This document shows, one piece after another, positions 1 to 9,717 of a stretch of 64,000 nucleotides of DNA. Both the position numbers and the translations under genes were made by a program. The notes below the pieces were generated by a model. It was not told the origin of the DNA. It worked only from the letters and a program-made list of their open reading frames with translations, and did no database searches. Every line of letters starts with the position of its first letter. Within the stretch, counting starts at the first letter, position 1. Source of the DNA: Deinococcus marmoris (GTDB lineage: Bacteria; Deinococcota; Deinococci; Deinococcales; Deinococcaceae); assembly GCF_001949125.1 (NCBI RefSeq), contig NZ_MSTI01000005.1, positions 11,464 through 75,463 of the forward strand. The letters run 5' to 3'.

Positions 1-1058
1 ATGACAGCACCACCTGTAGTCAGCGTGAAATTGCCCAGTTGCACGCGCGTGTTCTCCACCGATGCCACTGCCAGCACGTTCTCGCCCAGTGCGGGTGCGC
101 CGACGCTGTAAGGACCGCCTTTGCCGCTGTCCCCGGCGGCGGCGCTGACCACCACGCCGCGCTTGACCAGTCTGCTGGCGGCCCGCGCGGTGGGATACTG
201 CGGCCACTGGAATGGCACGCCCAGACTGATGTTCAGCATCCCCATCCCGTCGGCCTTGGCGCGTTCCATCGCTGTCAGCAGGGTGGCGCTGTCGGTGGTG
301 CCCTGGCAGCCGAAGACCTTGTAGATGCCCAGACTGACGCCGGGGGCCACGCCCACGAAACCGCCCGCCGGATCGTTGCCGCCCAGAATGCCCGCCACGT
401 TGGTGCCATTGCCCTGGCAGTCGTCGGGGCTGGCGTCTGGAACAGGCTTCGAGCCGGGTTGCGAGGCGTCGTAATCGTCGCCCACGAAGTCATACCCGGC
501 AACGACGCGCCCCTGAAAGGCTGGATGGCCCAGGTCCAGCCCGGTGTCGATGATGCCCACCCGCACGCCCTTGCCACTCAGCCCCAGTTGCGACTGGGCG
601 AGGTCCGCGCCCGTCATCGCCAGAGCGCTCTGCACATCGGGACTGAGGGCCTGGGCATTCAACCCCGCTTTGGAGGTCCTGGGCGGGCTGATCTGCTGCA
701 CCGGATACACGCCGATCACCCCTGGCAGGCGTGACAGACGGCCCAGTTCCGCCGGGCTGGCCTGCACCGCAAAACCGTTGAACAGCGTGCGGTAGCTGGC
801 AGTTTCCCGGTACTGGACCCCGCTGGCGCTGGCCTGCGCCCGGAAGCTGGTCTGCTGCGCGCCGAGGTTCTGCGCGGTAAGGCCAGTCGGGTCGCCAGCG
901 AGTTCTATAAACCATCCTGTTCTGGCGCTGGCTGCCGTGGAGGAGAGTTTGAAACCTGGCCCGGTGGCCGGACCCGGCGGCGTGCCCTGACCTGGGCCGC
1001 AGGCCGCCAGCACGGCGCTCAGGGCCAGCAGCAGGGGAGGGGTGGTCTTGAGGGACAT
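1..1058 (-). CDS. S8 subtilase-like lipoprotein, partial, probably catalytically dead
   Basis: Partial gene: its 3' end lies beyond the window; 352 codons are visible. The start ATG at 1058 opens a lipoprotein signal ending in LAAC (Cys20). An I9-type propeptide region follows (about 45-120), then the S8 domain. The catalytic Asp is present (GIIDTGLD, D171). The His block reads GNGTNVAG, so the catalytic His is Asn217 and the second conserved His is Asn220. The oxyanion block reads AAGDSG, with Asp310 where the 1199-3904 paralogue has Asn (SAGNSG). The rest closely follows that paralogue ([23 protein letters not shown]), so this is a diverged duplicate. The Ser block is outside the window. 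Loss of the His should abolish classical subtilase activity; a binding or decoy role is inference. Confidence 0.8.
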   Translation of the reverse strand, partial: MSLKTTPPLLLALSAVLAACGPGQGTPPGPATGPGFKLSSTAASARTGWFIELAGDPTGLTAQNLGAQQTSFRAQASASGVQYRETASYRTLFNGFAVQASPAELGRLSRLPGVIGVYPVQQISPPRTSKAGLNAQALSPDVQSALAMTGADLAQSQLGLSGKGVRVGIIDTGLDLGHPAFQGRVVAGYDFVGDDYDASQPGSKPVPDASPDDCQGNGTNVAGILGGNDPAGGFVGVAPGVSLGIYKVFGCQGTTDSATLLTAMERAKADGMGMLNISLGVPFQWPQYPTARAASRLVKRGVVVSAAAGDSGKGGPYSVGAPALGENVLAVASVENTRVQLGNFTLTTGGAV

Positions 1059-1146
1059 GGCGCTGATTGTAGAGGCGCGGCGTGAACCGCCGGGGTGAGC
1101 GAACACCGGAAGCGCACGGCACGCCTCTGCCGGTAGGCAAACGAAA

Positions 1147-1170
1147 GGGGGAAGCCACCCGGCCTCCCCC
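1147..1170 (-). terminator. rho-independent terminator after the 907-codon protease ORF
   Basis: A 10-bp stem with one mismatch (1147-1156 with 1161-1170) and a 4-nt loop. On the minus strand it is followed by TTTCGTTT. It lies 28 nt downstream of the stop at 1199. Confidence 0.6.
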
Positions 1171-1198
1171 CTCTTCTCTCCGACGTGTCAACTCAGGT

Positions 1199-3904
1199 TC
1201 AGCGTAGGACCTTGAATTTCTGGCTGGTGTAGACCTCGGTGTGGGCGGGATTGCTCGGGTCTCCCAGGGGCTTGAGTGCGCTCAGGCGCAGGCTGTAGAC
1301 GCCAGCCGGAGCGTCCTTGCCGCCTGTGAGCTTGCCGTCCCATTTGAAGAGGCTCAGGGCGTCACAGGAGTCGCTTTGCTTGGAGAGATCGTTGGTGCAG
1401 TTGCGGGCCAGATACTCTTCCTTCGCGAGGGTATCGACGACCGCGCCGTTCCCATCGAGTAGATCGAAGGTCAGGGTGCGGACCTGGTGTGCGAAGTTGG
1501 CAGCCAGATAGGGGGCGTCCATGACCGTGTCCTTGGTGCCGTCACTGTAGGTCACTTCTACCGGCTTGAAGGTGTAGTCCGGCATCGTGGTGGTGGCGGC
1601 ACCTTCAGGGTAAAGGGCGTCGTCACCGTCGTCGGCCAGCAGGGGCGCATTGTATTTCGTGCCGCCGATGATCAGATCGCCCAGTGACTGCAAGCTCTGG
1701 TAATCGCCCTTGAAGCCAGCGTAGGGAACAACCAGACTCGGGCTGGTGGTGCTGACCAGATTGACGTAGCCGCCGTACTGGGCCTTGTCGGGCGCAGCGG
1801 CAGGCGGGCTGACCACCACGTTCAGTTCGACCTCGCTGAAGGGCGGGACAACAACTTCCACGCCAGCATCGGCGTCCGCGTTCTTGCCATTGATGGTCAT
1901 GGTGGCGTAACTCTGATTGGGTGTGGGGGCCAGGGTGGTTCCTGCCACGGTCAGGGCCGGATAGTTGAAAGCGGTGTAGACCTCGCGGCGCGCGCCGGTG
2001 TTCTTCAGCACGATCACCTTGTTGCGTGTGGCGAAGGCGGCACTCTCGCCCAGGCTGAGCTTGCTGGGGGTGGCGCTGACCGTGTTGCTGTATGCGCCAA
2101 CGATGTTCACCATGCCCGCACCCTGACGCTGCACGTAGTCAGGCAGACCAGTCAGAAGTGTGCCGTTGTTCAGGTACCAGCGCAGCGAGGCCGTGTTCAT
2201 CAGCAGGCCGCGCATATCCTTGGGCTGGGTCTTGGGGTAAGCCTGGAGAATCAGGGCCACCGCGCCAGCAACGTGCGGCGACGCCATGCTTGTGCCGCTG
2301 AGAACCGCGTATCCGCTGCCATCGCCCGCATTCAGGGGGTAGGTGCTGTAGATGTTCCCACCGGGCGCGCCGATATCAGGCTTGAGTTCCAGCTCGGCAG
2401 ACATCCCGTAGGAGCTGAAGCTGCTGCTGGCGTTGGCCGTGGGGTTGGCGATGGTCAATTGGCCACCGTCGAACGTCATGCTGACCCCTCCAGCGATCAA
2501 TCCATCGATCTTGGCCCCATCGACATCGCTGACGGAGACCACTGGGATGGTGATGGGCGGGTCGCCCTCAACCGTGGGACTGATGTACCCGGCGGCGTTG
2601 TTGTACAGGACCATGGCGCTGGCTCCGGCCTTCTGGGCGTTGGTGGCCTTGATGTAAAAGCTGCAAGTTCCCCGGCGGATCAGCACGGCCTTGCCGGTCA
2701 GGCTGTTGGCCGCATAGGGATCGCAGCCGTCGTTGGCAACGGTAGGGCTGCCCTTTGGCCCCTTGGTGATGGGCAGCGTCGTGCCTTTCTTCGGCGCGGG
2801 CGCGCCTGTGGCAGGGTAATAACCGATCTTGCTGCCATCCGAGAGGGTGAAGGCGGCCAGGTCGACCTTGACATTATCCACCGAGGCCACCGAGATCACG
2901 CTGTCGCCCATGGTGGGGCCGCCCATGCTGTACTGGCCGTCCCCGCCGCTGTTCCCGGCAGAAGCGACCAGAATGACACCCTTCTTGATCATGCGGTTGC
3001 CCGCCTTGGCCAGGGGCGTCTCGGCCCAGTCGTCGAAAGCCGAACCCAGGCTCATGTTCACGACCTGCATGCCGTCCTTGACGGAACGCTCCATGGCCTC
3101 CAGGATCACGTCGTCATAGGAACTGCCCTCGCAGCCGAAGACGCGGTATGCACCAAAGCTGACTTCGGGAGCCACGCCCTTGAAGCCGTTGGAGGCGACA
3201 TTGCCGCCGACGATCCCGGCCACATGCGTGCCGTGGCCCGCACAGTCGTCGGGATTGTTGTCGGGGACTGGGACGTATTTGCCGTCCTTGCCGTAGTCGT
3301 CGCCCACGAAGTCGTAACCAGCCACGATCCGGCCCTTGAACGCGGGGTGATCCACGTCGATCCCGGTGTCGATCACGCCGACCTTGACACCCTTGCCGGT
3401 CAGGCCCAGCTCATTCTGTGCGATGTCCGCGCCGGTCATGCCCTTGGCGTAGTACATCTCGGGGGCTGCCAGACTGTTCGGGCTGATCGTCGTCCGGGGA
3501 GCATCGACACGGCGAACCGGATAGACGCCGATCACACCGGGCATGCGGGAAATGCGGTTGATCTCCGCCCCGGTGGCCTCCACGCTGAAGCCGTTGAACA
3601 GCGTGTCGTAGCTTTGCACCTCGGTGTACTTGATGCCCTGTGCCACGGCCTGCGCCCGGAAGCCAGTTTGCTGACCGCTCACGCTCTGGGCGGTCAGGCC
3701 AGTCGGGTCGCCAGCGAGTTCGACGAACCATTTTCCTGGAGTCTGGCTGGTGTTCCGCAGGCTGGACGGCATCTTGATGCCCTGCTGGCCGCTGCCCATG
3801 CTGGGCGTCGTGGTGGCGCTCTGTCCGCAGGCCCCGAGAACCAGCGACAGGCTGAGGAAGGCAAGGGTCTTGATGGTCCTGTTGGTCGTGTTGACTTTAC
3901 TCAC
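1199..3904 (-). CDS. secreted S8 serine protease with PA insert (lipoprotein)
   Basis: Subtilisin-type endopeptidase, probably surface-anchored. Start chosen at GTG 3904 because AAGGAG sits 7 nt upstream; the ATG at 3922 would place that SD inside the gene. Numbering from this start: lipobox LGAC with Cys26, I9-like propeptide (about 55-135), catalytic D179 (VIDTGID), H224 (GHGTHVAG), oxyanion N318 (SAGNSG), a PA-like insert (about 385-470, with [12 protein letters not shown]), catalytic S539 (SGTSMASPH), then an Fn3-like beta region to the C-terminus (about 901 aa). The upstream gene 3933-4688 is 28 nt away on the same strand, so the two are likely co-transcribed from the promoter at 4843-4871. 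A terminator follows at 1147-1170. All catalytic residues are intact, unlike the paralogue downstream. Confidence 0.93.
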   Translation of the reverse strand: MSKVNTTNRTIKTLAFLSLSLVLGACGQSATTTPSMGSGQQGIKMPSSLRNTSQTPGKWFVELAGDPTGLTAQSVSGQQTGFRAQAVAQGIKYTEVQSYDTLFNGFSVEATGAEINRISRMPGVIGVYPVRRVDAPRTTISPNSLAAPEMYYAKGMTGADIAQNELGLTGKGVKVGVIDTGIDVDHPAFKGRIVAGYDFVGDDYGKDGKYVPVPDNNPDDCAGHGTHVAGIVGGNVASNGFKGVAPEVSFGAYRVFGCEGSSYDDVILEAMERSVKDGMQVVNMSLGSAFDDWAETPLAKAGNRMIKKGVILVASAGNSGGDGQYSMGGPTMGDSVISVASVDNVKVDLAAFTLSDGSKIGYYPATGAPAPKKGTTLPITKGPKGSPTVANDGCDPYAANSLTGKAVLIRRGTCSFYIKATNAQKAGASAMVLYNNAAGYISPTVEGDPPITIPVVSVSDVDGAKIDGLIAGGVSMTFDGGQLTIANPTANASSSFSSYGMSAELELKPDIGAPGGNIYSTYPLNAGDGSGYAVLSGTSMASPHVAGAVALILQAYPKTQPKDMRGLLMNTASLRWYLNNGTLLTGLPDYVQRQGAGMVNIVGAYSNTVSATPSKLSLGESAAFATRNKVIVLKNTGARREVYTAFNYPALTVAGTTLAPTPNQSYATMTINGKNADADAGVEVVVPPFSEVELNVVVSPPAAAPDKAQYGGYVNLVSTTSPSLVVPYAGFKGDYQSLQSLGDLIIGGTKYNAPLLADDGDDALYPEGAATTTMPDYTFKPVEVTYSDGTKDTVMDAPYLAANFAHQVRTLTFDLLDGNGAVVDTLAKEEYLARNCTNDLSKQSDSCDALSLFKWDGKLTGGKDAPAGVYSLRLSALKPLGDPSNPAHTEVYTSQKFKVLR

Positions 3905-3932
3905 AGTGGTACTCCTTGGCATCCGCAGGCAC

Positions 3933-4688
3933 TCAGCGGCGCGTCAGCGCGATCTGATAGGTGTTGGTGGGCTTGTCGTCCTTGGCCTTGGGATCGTCGT
4001 GGATGTCGAAGCTGGTCAGGGCCACGTAATAGGTGCCTGTGGTGGGCACGTTGAAACGGATCTCGGATTCCAGGTCTGCGCCCCCGTCATCGTCCTTTTC
4101 CAGCACCGTCTTGCCGTCGGCCAGCAGAATTTCCACGTAGGGGTCCAGCGTACTCTTGGCGTCGACGCTTGTGCTCTTGACCGTCAGCTTGAGCATGTCG
4201 CCCGCCGTGGCCGTGAACTTGAAGTAGTCCATGTCGCGGTCCTGGCCGCCGATGAAGCCGCTGATCGGCGTGCCGATGTTCAGGAGGGTGGACGCCGCCA
4301 CGCTGTCGTTGGGTTCATTGGGGTCGATATCAACTTTCACAGTCGCGGTGGCTTCTGCGCTGTTGCCCGCCGCGTCACTGGCCACCGCACGGTAGGTCAA
4401 TGTGCCGGAGGCCGTGCCGGGCACCGTGTCGGTGACCGTGTAGGGGGCCGTTGTGTCCTCATTGACCAGAGTGGTGCCCCGGTAGAAGCTGACTTTGAAG
4501 ACGCCCACATTGTCGCTTGCGGTGGCCGTCAGGGTCACGGTGTCGCCGGGCTGCACGTTGCTGGGAGACGCCGTCAGGGTGACGGTGGGTTTGGTGGTGT
4601 CGCCGGACTGAGGCGTCTCCGAGCCTCCACAGGCCGTGAGCAGTAACCCGGTGAGGGCCAGAAGTGCGAGGGGTGAGGTCCTCTTCAT
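3933..4688 (-). CDS. lipoprotein with Ig-like and PPC domains
   Basis: 251 aa. Lipoprotein signal ends in LLTACGG. An Ig-like domain (about 33-120; [34 protein letters not shown]) is followed by a bacterial pre-peptidase C-terminal (PPC) domain (about 125-251; [31 protein letters not shown]). PPC domains normally sit at the end of secreted peptidases; here it stands alone, upstream of an S8 protease in an apparent two-gene operon, so it may assist secretion or substrate binding by that enzyme (inference). AAGGAG lies 7 nt before the ATG. The first 125 residues are nearly identical to those of 7329-9368, a recent duplication. Confidence 0.85.
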   Translation of the reverse strand: MKRTSPLALLALTGLLLTACGGSETPQSGDTTKPTVTLTASPSNVQPGDTVTLTATASDNVGVFKVSFYRGTTLVNEDTTAPYTVTDTVPGTASGTLTYRAVASDAAGNSAEATATVKVDIDPNEPNDSVAASTLLNIGTPISGFIGGQDRDMDYFKFTATAGDMLKLTVKSTSVDAKSTLDPYVEILLADGKTVLEKDDDGGADLESEIRFNVPTTGTYYVALTSFDIHDDPKAKDDKPTNTYQIALTRR

Positions 4689-4842
4689 GTGATCTCCTTG
4701 AAGCTGGACTCCAATGCGTGGGGTCCGTCAGGTGAAAGGCTGATAAGCGTCAGGTTAAGGCGGCAGCCGGGCAGGACCCCACGGGGCTTTCTCCTGGGTC
4801 TGAGGGCTTGAACCGAGATCAAGCTGTTTGTAGGACGGGGGC

Positions 4843-4871
4843 AAGATAGCGCGTGGTTTCCAGGTGAGCAA
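4843..4871 (-). promoter_or_regulatory. sigma-A-type promoter of the 3933-4688 operon
   Basis: On the minus strand: TTGCTC, 17-nt spacer, TATCTT. The same arrangement (TTGCTC, 17 nt, TATCGT) occurs at 9524-9552 before the paralogous lipoprotein, at the same distance from the start codon. About 80 bp around both copies is conserved while the next 110 bp has diverged. The predicted 5' UTR is about 147 nt. Confidence 0.6.
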
Positions 4872-4963
4872 CCCCTGCTCAGGTTCTCATCATTCGGGTC
4901 TCACGGAAAAGTCTGCCAGGAGCATGCTCACGGTGCCGATCATCCTGCCCGGAATTACGCAAA

Positions 4964-5000
4964 CGCGCCCGAACCTGAATGACACAGGGGTTCGGGCGCG
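4964..5000 (-). terminator. hairpin terminator after the PPC-type S8 protease
   Basis: Perfect 12-bp stem (4964-4975 with 4989-5000) and a 13-nt loop, about 45 nt past the stop at 5046. On the minus strand it is followed by a weak T-rich tract (TTTGCGTAATT). The rest of 4689-5045 holds the promoter at 4843-4871 and no gene. Confidence 0.6.
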
Positions 5001-5045
5001 CTGTCAGAAGGAAGAAGCCTTCAGGAGAGGGGCTTTATGAAAAGC

Positions 5046-7166
5046 TCAGTTGGTTTTGGCGAGTTTCAACTGGTACTTGTTGAAGGGGCCGCCGTCATCG
5101 CCCGTGGCGGTGGCAATGTTGTAGCTGGTCACGGCCAGATAGTAGGTGCCTGCCGCCTTGATCGTGAAGGTCACCTCGGAGTCCGAGTCGATCCGGGGGT
5201 CGCCCCGGTCATCGTTGTCGGCCAGCGTCTTGCCGTCCGGGCCGAGCAGGAAGAGGTAGGAGTCGAGCGATCCACCCAGTTGACCGGCAGCCAGGACGTC
5301 GGCCTTGATCTGGTCGCCGGCGGCAGCGGTGAACTTGAAGACGTCGAAGTCGTCGGGCGTGCCGTAGATATAGGCGGTCTGGGTGGTCTGACCGTAGGCG
5401 ATGGCCTTGGCGGTGTCCAGCGAGTCGTTAGGCTCGTAGGGGTCCACCGGATTGAAGTTCGGCGAAGCGGCCGTCAGGGTCACGTCCTTCATATCTGGAT
5501 TGACCCGCGTGGAGCCGGAGGTCGCGGTCAGGCTCCCGACATAGGTTCCCCGGTCGTCTTGCAAGCCGCCGGTAATGTTCAGGTCTGCTCCGGCCACGTA
5601 CAGGTCGTATTCACCCGGCGCGATCTCGGCGAAGGTGGCGTTCCCCTGGGCGTCGGTGGTGGACAGGTACAGCGGAGTGGGGTCATCGGTGGCCCCGGCG
5701 CGCATGCCCTTGCCGCGCAGGATCACGTCACCCAGCACACCGGGCTTCTGACCGCCGCTGTCGGCGTAGGTCACGTTGATCTTGACGTTGGCTCCCTTGG
5801 CGGGCAGCTTGTCGCAGGACGTCAGGGTCTTGGCGATGTTTCCGGCGTTCAGTGCGCCCCAGCCGGTGTCGCGGTCAAAGCCGGTGGGGTTGGAGCCGAT
5901 GGTGTTGTTGGCGGTGGTTTCCAGCACGCGGCGCACCTGGAAGGGCGTGGCTGCCGGGCATTTCTGGTAGACCAGCGCGGCCACCCCGGCGGTGTACGGG
6001 CTGGAGAACGAGGTGCCGGAGATCAGTTCGTGCCCGCCGCCCAGCCAGGTGGGGTTGGCCAGCATGGTGTCCTGCCCGGGGGCCGAGGACGAGATGTGAC
6101 GGCCCATGGTCGAGAAGGTGGTCCTGCGGTTGCTGCCGTCCAGCGCGCCCGAGGCGATCACGCCGGGCAGGGCGGCGGGGTACTGGAACTCGTCGTAGTA
6201 GCTGTTGCCCATCGAGGCCACCACGGACGTGCCGTTGCTCATGGCATAGTCGAAGGCGTCCTTGACCGCTCCGAAGCTGGTGCCGCCGCCCCAGGAGTTG
6301 TTCAGCACCCGCGCGCCGTTGTTGGTGGCCCACACGGCCCCAAGCGCGATGTAGAACGAGGAGTAGAACTCGTTTTCGGTGGTGGCCGCTGGGTTGATCA
6401 CCACGGGCATCCACTTGGCCCCTGGCGCGACGCCCACGATGCCCTTGCCGTCTTTGACCGCCACGATGCTGGACGCCACGAAGGTGCCGTGCGAGGCGAA
6501 GTTGCTGGCGGAGTCCTTGACCCATTCGGCGGCGTTCGTGTACACCTTGTTCAGGAAGGGATTGTACGCCTTGCCCGCCCAGTTGGCGGCCAGATCGGGG
6601 TGAGACACGTCGCCGGGATCGTCCAGCACGGCCACCACCACGCCGGTCCCGTCCAGGCCAGCGTCCCAGGCGGCCTTGGCGTTCAGGTGGCGTGGGTCCA
6701 GGGCGTACTGCGGCAGTTCATCGAAGATCTGATCCTTGGAGGCGGCCTGGGCGTTCAGGCTGGCTGCGCCCTGGACGGCAGGCAGTGCTTCGCCCGTCAC
6801 GATCTGGTTGGGCTGGGCGTAACGCAGACCGGGCAGGCGGAAGGCCTGCGAGCTGACCTTCAGGCTGTCGCCGCTGACGCGCAGCAGGGCCACCCGGATC
6901 TCGGGGATCGTCGCCACCACGGTGGCGTTCAGGGTGGTGGCGGCCCGGCTCAGGCTGGCGTCGTCGGTGTAGCCCACCATCAGCTCGTTCTGGACATACT
7001 TGAGCTTGCCGCTCTGGGCCACCGTGGCGTGTTCGCTGAGATCGGCCTTGGGCGTGGTGGCCACCGAGGTGGTTCCAGGAGTCTGCTGTCCGCAGGCAGC
7101 CAGGAGGGCGGTGAGGGCCACCACTCCGAGGGTGCAGTTGAGGTTGTGCCGGGAGGGTTTGTGCAT
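5046..7166 (-). CDS. secreted S8 serine protease with C-terminal PPC domain
   Basis: 706 aa subtilase. Start chosen at ATG 7166, which has AAGGAG 8 nt upstream; an ATG at 7229 adds 21 residues that do not fit a signal peptide. Lipobox LLAAC (Cys25). A fervidolysin/I9-like propeptide covers about 45-125. Catalytic residues: D182 (in AVLDDPGDVSHPDL, where the usual DTG is DDP), H226 (SHGTFVAS), N321 (SMGNS) and S386 (SGTSFSSP). A carboxypeptidase-regulatory-like segment (about 480-570) and a PPC domain (about 590-706; DPYEPNDS, DFDVFKFTAAAGD) follow. The PPC domain resembles the one in 3933-4688. It lies between two lipoprotein genes on the same strand but has its own upstream gap and terminator. 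Confidence 0.92.
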   Translation of the reverse strand: MHKPSRHNLNCTLGVVALTALLAACGQQTPGTTSVATTPKADLSEHATVAQSGKLKYVQNELMVGYTDDASLSRAATTLNATVVATIPEIRVALLRVSGDSLKVSSQAFRLPGLRYAQPNQIVTGEALPAVQGAASLNAQAASKDQIFDELPQYALDPRHLNAKAAWDAGLDGTGVVVAVLDDPGDVSHPDLAANWAGKAYNPFLNKVYTNAAEWVKDSASNFASHGTFVASSIVAVKDGKGIVGVAPGAKWMPVVINPAATTENEFYSSFYIALGAVWATNNGARVLNNSWGGGTSFGAVKDAFDYAMSNGTSVVASMGNSYYDEFQYPAALPGVIASGALDGSNRRTTFSTMGRHISSSAPGQDTMLANPTWLGGGHELISGTSFSSPYTAGVAALVYQKCPAATPFQVRRVLETTANNTIGSNPTGFDRDTGWGALNAGNIAKTLTSCDKLPAKGANVKINVTYADSGGQKPGVLGDVILRGKGMRAGATDDPTPLYLSTTDAQGNATFAEIAPGEYDLYVAGADLNITGGLQDDRGTYVGSLTATSGSTRVNPDMKDVTLTAASPNFNPVDPYEPNDSLDTAKAIAYGQTTQTAYIYGTPDDFDVFKFTAAAGDQIKADVLAAGQLGGSLDSYLFLLGPDGKTLADNDDRGDPRIDSDSEVTFTIKAAGTYYLAVTSYNIATATGDDGGPFNKYQLKLAKTN

Positions 7167-7328
7167 GAATGCTCCTTGGAAGCGCGGGAAAGCGCCGGAA
7201 GTAGGAATGCGCTGAAAGACGGGGCGCACCTTGACTCTGTTCTGAGGGCGGTTCTGGTGGTCAACTCCGGTGCGGTGAACCTGCGGTGGGCACGGCCCTG
7301 GTTCACCCGGCGCTGGCCACCCTGGCGC

Positions 7329-9368
7329 TTATTTCTGGCCCGTGACGAAGTCGAAGTTCTGGTTCAGGGGACGTGTGGCTGGAATGGGCTGGGTGGTGCT
7401 GCTGGGCCAGGCGTACACCGAGTAGGCGCTGACGCGGTTTCCCTCTGCGGGCAGGTACTTGTAGGCGTAGCCCGCGTACATCTGCCACTTGTAGGGGCGC
7501 AGCGATTGCAGGGCGGGAATCCCCAGTTCGGTAAGGGGAATGCTGACGCTGTGGGCAGCGCTGTCCACCGGGAGCCGCTTGGGCTTGCTCTTGTCGAGGA
7601 CCCCAGCCGTATCGGTGTAGACGGTGTTCTTGGTCAGGCCCGAGGTGTAGACCAGCGTCTGGCCCACGGCAACGCCGTTGCCTGCATCTCCGGTGCCCTC
7701 TTCCACCCGGAACAGGCCCAGGGTATTGGCCACTGCCGGATTGCCGGGCATGTTGTAGCCGTTCAGGTTGTACAGGTCGCGCAGTTGCAGGTTGTAGCCC
7801 GCGCCGTCCGCGCCAATCGCCAGTTGTGGGCTGCCGATCACGAAGGTGGGGGTCAGCGACACGCCCGTCGTCTCGTCGCCGGGGGCCAGCAGTTTGGGCG
7901 TGAACGCGGCCAGCGGGGTGGTCTGGGTGGTGTTGCTGGCGGCGGTGTTCGCGCCGCGCGCCACGACCCGGTAGGTAAAGGTCTTGCCCACGCTCAGATC
8001 GGCGCTGTTGTCGCGGTAGAAGAAGGGACGGGAGAGCTGGTTGGCCGGGCATGACGCGCTCGTGCCGCCTGCCACGGTGCCCACCTTGTTGAAGGTGGTG
8101 CCGTCTGCCGAACGCTCGATGTCGAAGGCGAAGGGTGCGGCGTCGGCATTGCACCAGCGCAGTTCCACGAAGACGCCCGATCCGTTAGGGGCTGCGTCGC
8201 CTATGGGCGTAGTCGCGTCCGCGCCGGGCAGGCTGTACGGCTGGGTCCAGGAACCTTCCTGTTTGAGGGTATAGGCAATGGCGGCGGCGTTCTTGGGGGC
8301 CGTCACGGTTGCGGCAGCCTCCTTGGCCGTGTTTTTCAGGGTGATCGGCACGAGGTACAGCGAGTAGTTGTAATTGTAATCGACGACCAGAACTTCCAGA
8401 TTGAGCTTCTCGCCAGCGGCGCTGCCGAAGCCCTTGATGAAGTTGGGGGTTTCGGCGCTGGGCAGGGTCACGGCCCCGGACGTGGGCGGCGTCAACAGGT
8501 CCTGCTGCGGAGTGAAGAACCATTTGCCGTCCAGCGACGATCCGGCCACGCTGCCGGAGCCGGGCGTGCGGCCCAACTGGGCGTACATCACGCGTACCGG
8601 TCCCACATGGTTGGAGTCGGCGGCCCCGGTAATTTTAAAGTCCACCGTGTCGGTGAAGGTGGTGTCTGCCAGCGGCGTTTTGCCGTCGGCGCGCGTCAGC
8701 ACCAGTTTGGCTCCGTCGGTTGTGGCGCTGGTCTCGAAGGCTGGCGGCTGGATCATGCGGACCTTGACGGTCCCGTCCGTGACCACCAGACCATGCAGAT
8801 CGAATCCCGCCAGACCTGCCTTGCGTGCCTGGAGATCATAGGTTCCGGCGGGCAACTGCGGCGCATTGAACGTGCCGTCGGCCCCGCTGGTCACCGTGCT
8901 GTACGTCTTGCCGCCAGACATCACGGTGATGGTGCTGCCCGCCACCGGCGCGCCGATGTTCTGATCGACGACGATGCCCTGGATCACGCCCTTGCCCAAG
9001 GGCACACTGGTCACGCTGACCGTGGCGCTGGCTTCCGCGCTGTTGCCCGCCGCGTCGCTGGCCACCGCGCGGTAGCTCAGGGTGCCGCTCGCTGCGCCGT
9101 CCACCGTGTCGGTGACCGTGTAGGGGGCCGTGGTGTCCTCGTTGATCAGGGTGGTGCCCCGGTAGAAGCTGACCTTGAAGATCCCCACATTGTCGCTTGC
9201 GGTGGCCGTCAGGGTGACGGTGCCGCCCGGCTGCACACTGCTGGGCGAGGCCGTCAGGGTGACGGTGGGCTTGGTGGTGTCGCCGGGCTGAGGCGTCTCC
9301 GAGCCTCCGCAGGCCGTGAGCAGTAACCCGGTGAGGGCCAGAAGTGCGAGGGGTGAGGATCGCTTCAT
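7329..9368 (-). CDS. large lipoprotein with Ig-like and carboxypeptidase-regulatory-like domains
   Basis: 679 aa. Lipobox LLTACGG, Ig-like domain (about 33-125), then a carboxypeptidase-regulatory-like beta domain (about 128-190; GVIQGIVVDQNIGAPVAGS, TVTSGADGTFNAPQLPAG). The remaining 480 residues contain an Fn3-like stretch (about 385-460) and a C-terminal region I do not recognise. AAAGGAG precedes the ATG by 8 nt. The first 125 residues and the promoter match the 251-aa paralogue at 3933-4688, but the C-terminal modules differ completely, so this is domain shuffling behind a shared export and Ig module. Probably a surface protein; function unknown. Confidence 0.85.
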   Translation of the reverse strand: MKRSSPLALLALTGLLLTACGGSETPQPGDTTKPTVTLTASPSSVQPGGTVTLTATASDNVGIFKVSFYRGTTLINEDTTAPYTVTDTVDGAASGTLSYRAVASDAAGNSAEASATVSVTSVPLGKGVIQGIVVDQNIGAPVAGSTITVMSGGKTYSTVTSGADGTFNAPQLPAGTYDLQARKAGLAGFDLHGLVVTDGTVKVRMIQPPAFETSATTDGAKLVLTRADGKTPLADTTFTDTVDFKITGAADSNHVGPVRVMYAQLGRTPGSGSVAGSSLDGKWFFTPQQDLLTPPTSGAVTLPSAETPNFIKGFGSAAGEKLNLEVLVVDYNYNYSLYLVPITLKNTAKEAAATVTAPKNAAAIAYTLKQEGSWTQPYSLPGADATTPIGDAAPNGSGVFVELRWCNADAAPFAFDIERSADGTTFNKVGTVAGGTSASCPANQLSRPFFYRDNSADLSVGKTFTYRVVARGANTAASNTTQTTPLAAFTPKLLAPGDETTGVSLTPTFVIGSPQLAIGADGAGYNLQLRDLYNLNGYNMPGNPAVANTLGLFRVEEGTGDAGNGVAVGQTLVYTSGLTKNTVYTDTAGVLDKSKPKRLPVDSAAHSVSIPLTELGIPALQSLRPYKWQMYAGYAYKYLPAEGNRVSAYSVYAWPSSTTQPIPATRPLNQNFDFVTGQK

Positions 9369-9523
9369 GTGATCTCCTTTAGACCAGTCTCTGGATGGCT
9401 TGAGTGGTCAGGTGGGTGCCTGTGGGCAGCGCAGAATGAACACAGGCCAATGAACGCGGCGGGGCGTTCGGATGAGACTGTGACGCTTGATGATCGGTAT
9501 CAAGCTGTTTATGGGACGGAGGC

Positions 9524-9552
9524 ACGATAGCGCGTGACGTTCAGGTGAGCAA
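9524..9552 (-). promoter_or_regulatory. sigma-A-type promoter of the 679-aa lipoprotein
   Basis: On the minus strand: TTGCTC, 17-nt spacer, TATCGT; duplicate of the element at 4843-4871. Predicted 5' UTR about 149 nt. The flanking ATCAAGCTGTTT block downstream (plus-strand 9499-9510) is also shared with 4819-4830. The divergent interval 9369-9717 holds this promoter and no other gene I can support. Confidence 0.6.
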
Positions 9553-9717
9553 GCGCTTTCAATGGTCTCATCTTTGGTCCCCCGAGAGACCCTGGCAAAT
9601 GCAAAATTGATTTTACGCAAACTGTACGCATGCCAGCTTCAGCGAACCCTCGTGCGAAATGATGGATTCATGAATGGCAGGGCTGCTTCTCACCCGGACG
9701 CCGCTTATCCTGGGACC

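Noticed and set aside
2273..4054. 593-codon plus-strand ORF
   Set aside because: Antisense to the S8 protease, no SD, composition typical of high-GC shadow frames.
5037..8054. 1005-codon plus-strand ORF
   Set aside because: Shadow frame opposite two real secreted-protein genes; low-complexity Gly/Val/His-rich translation without domains.
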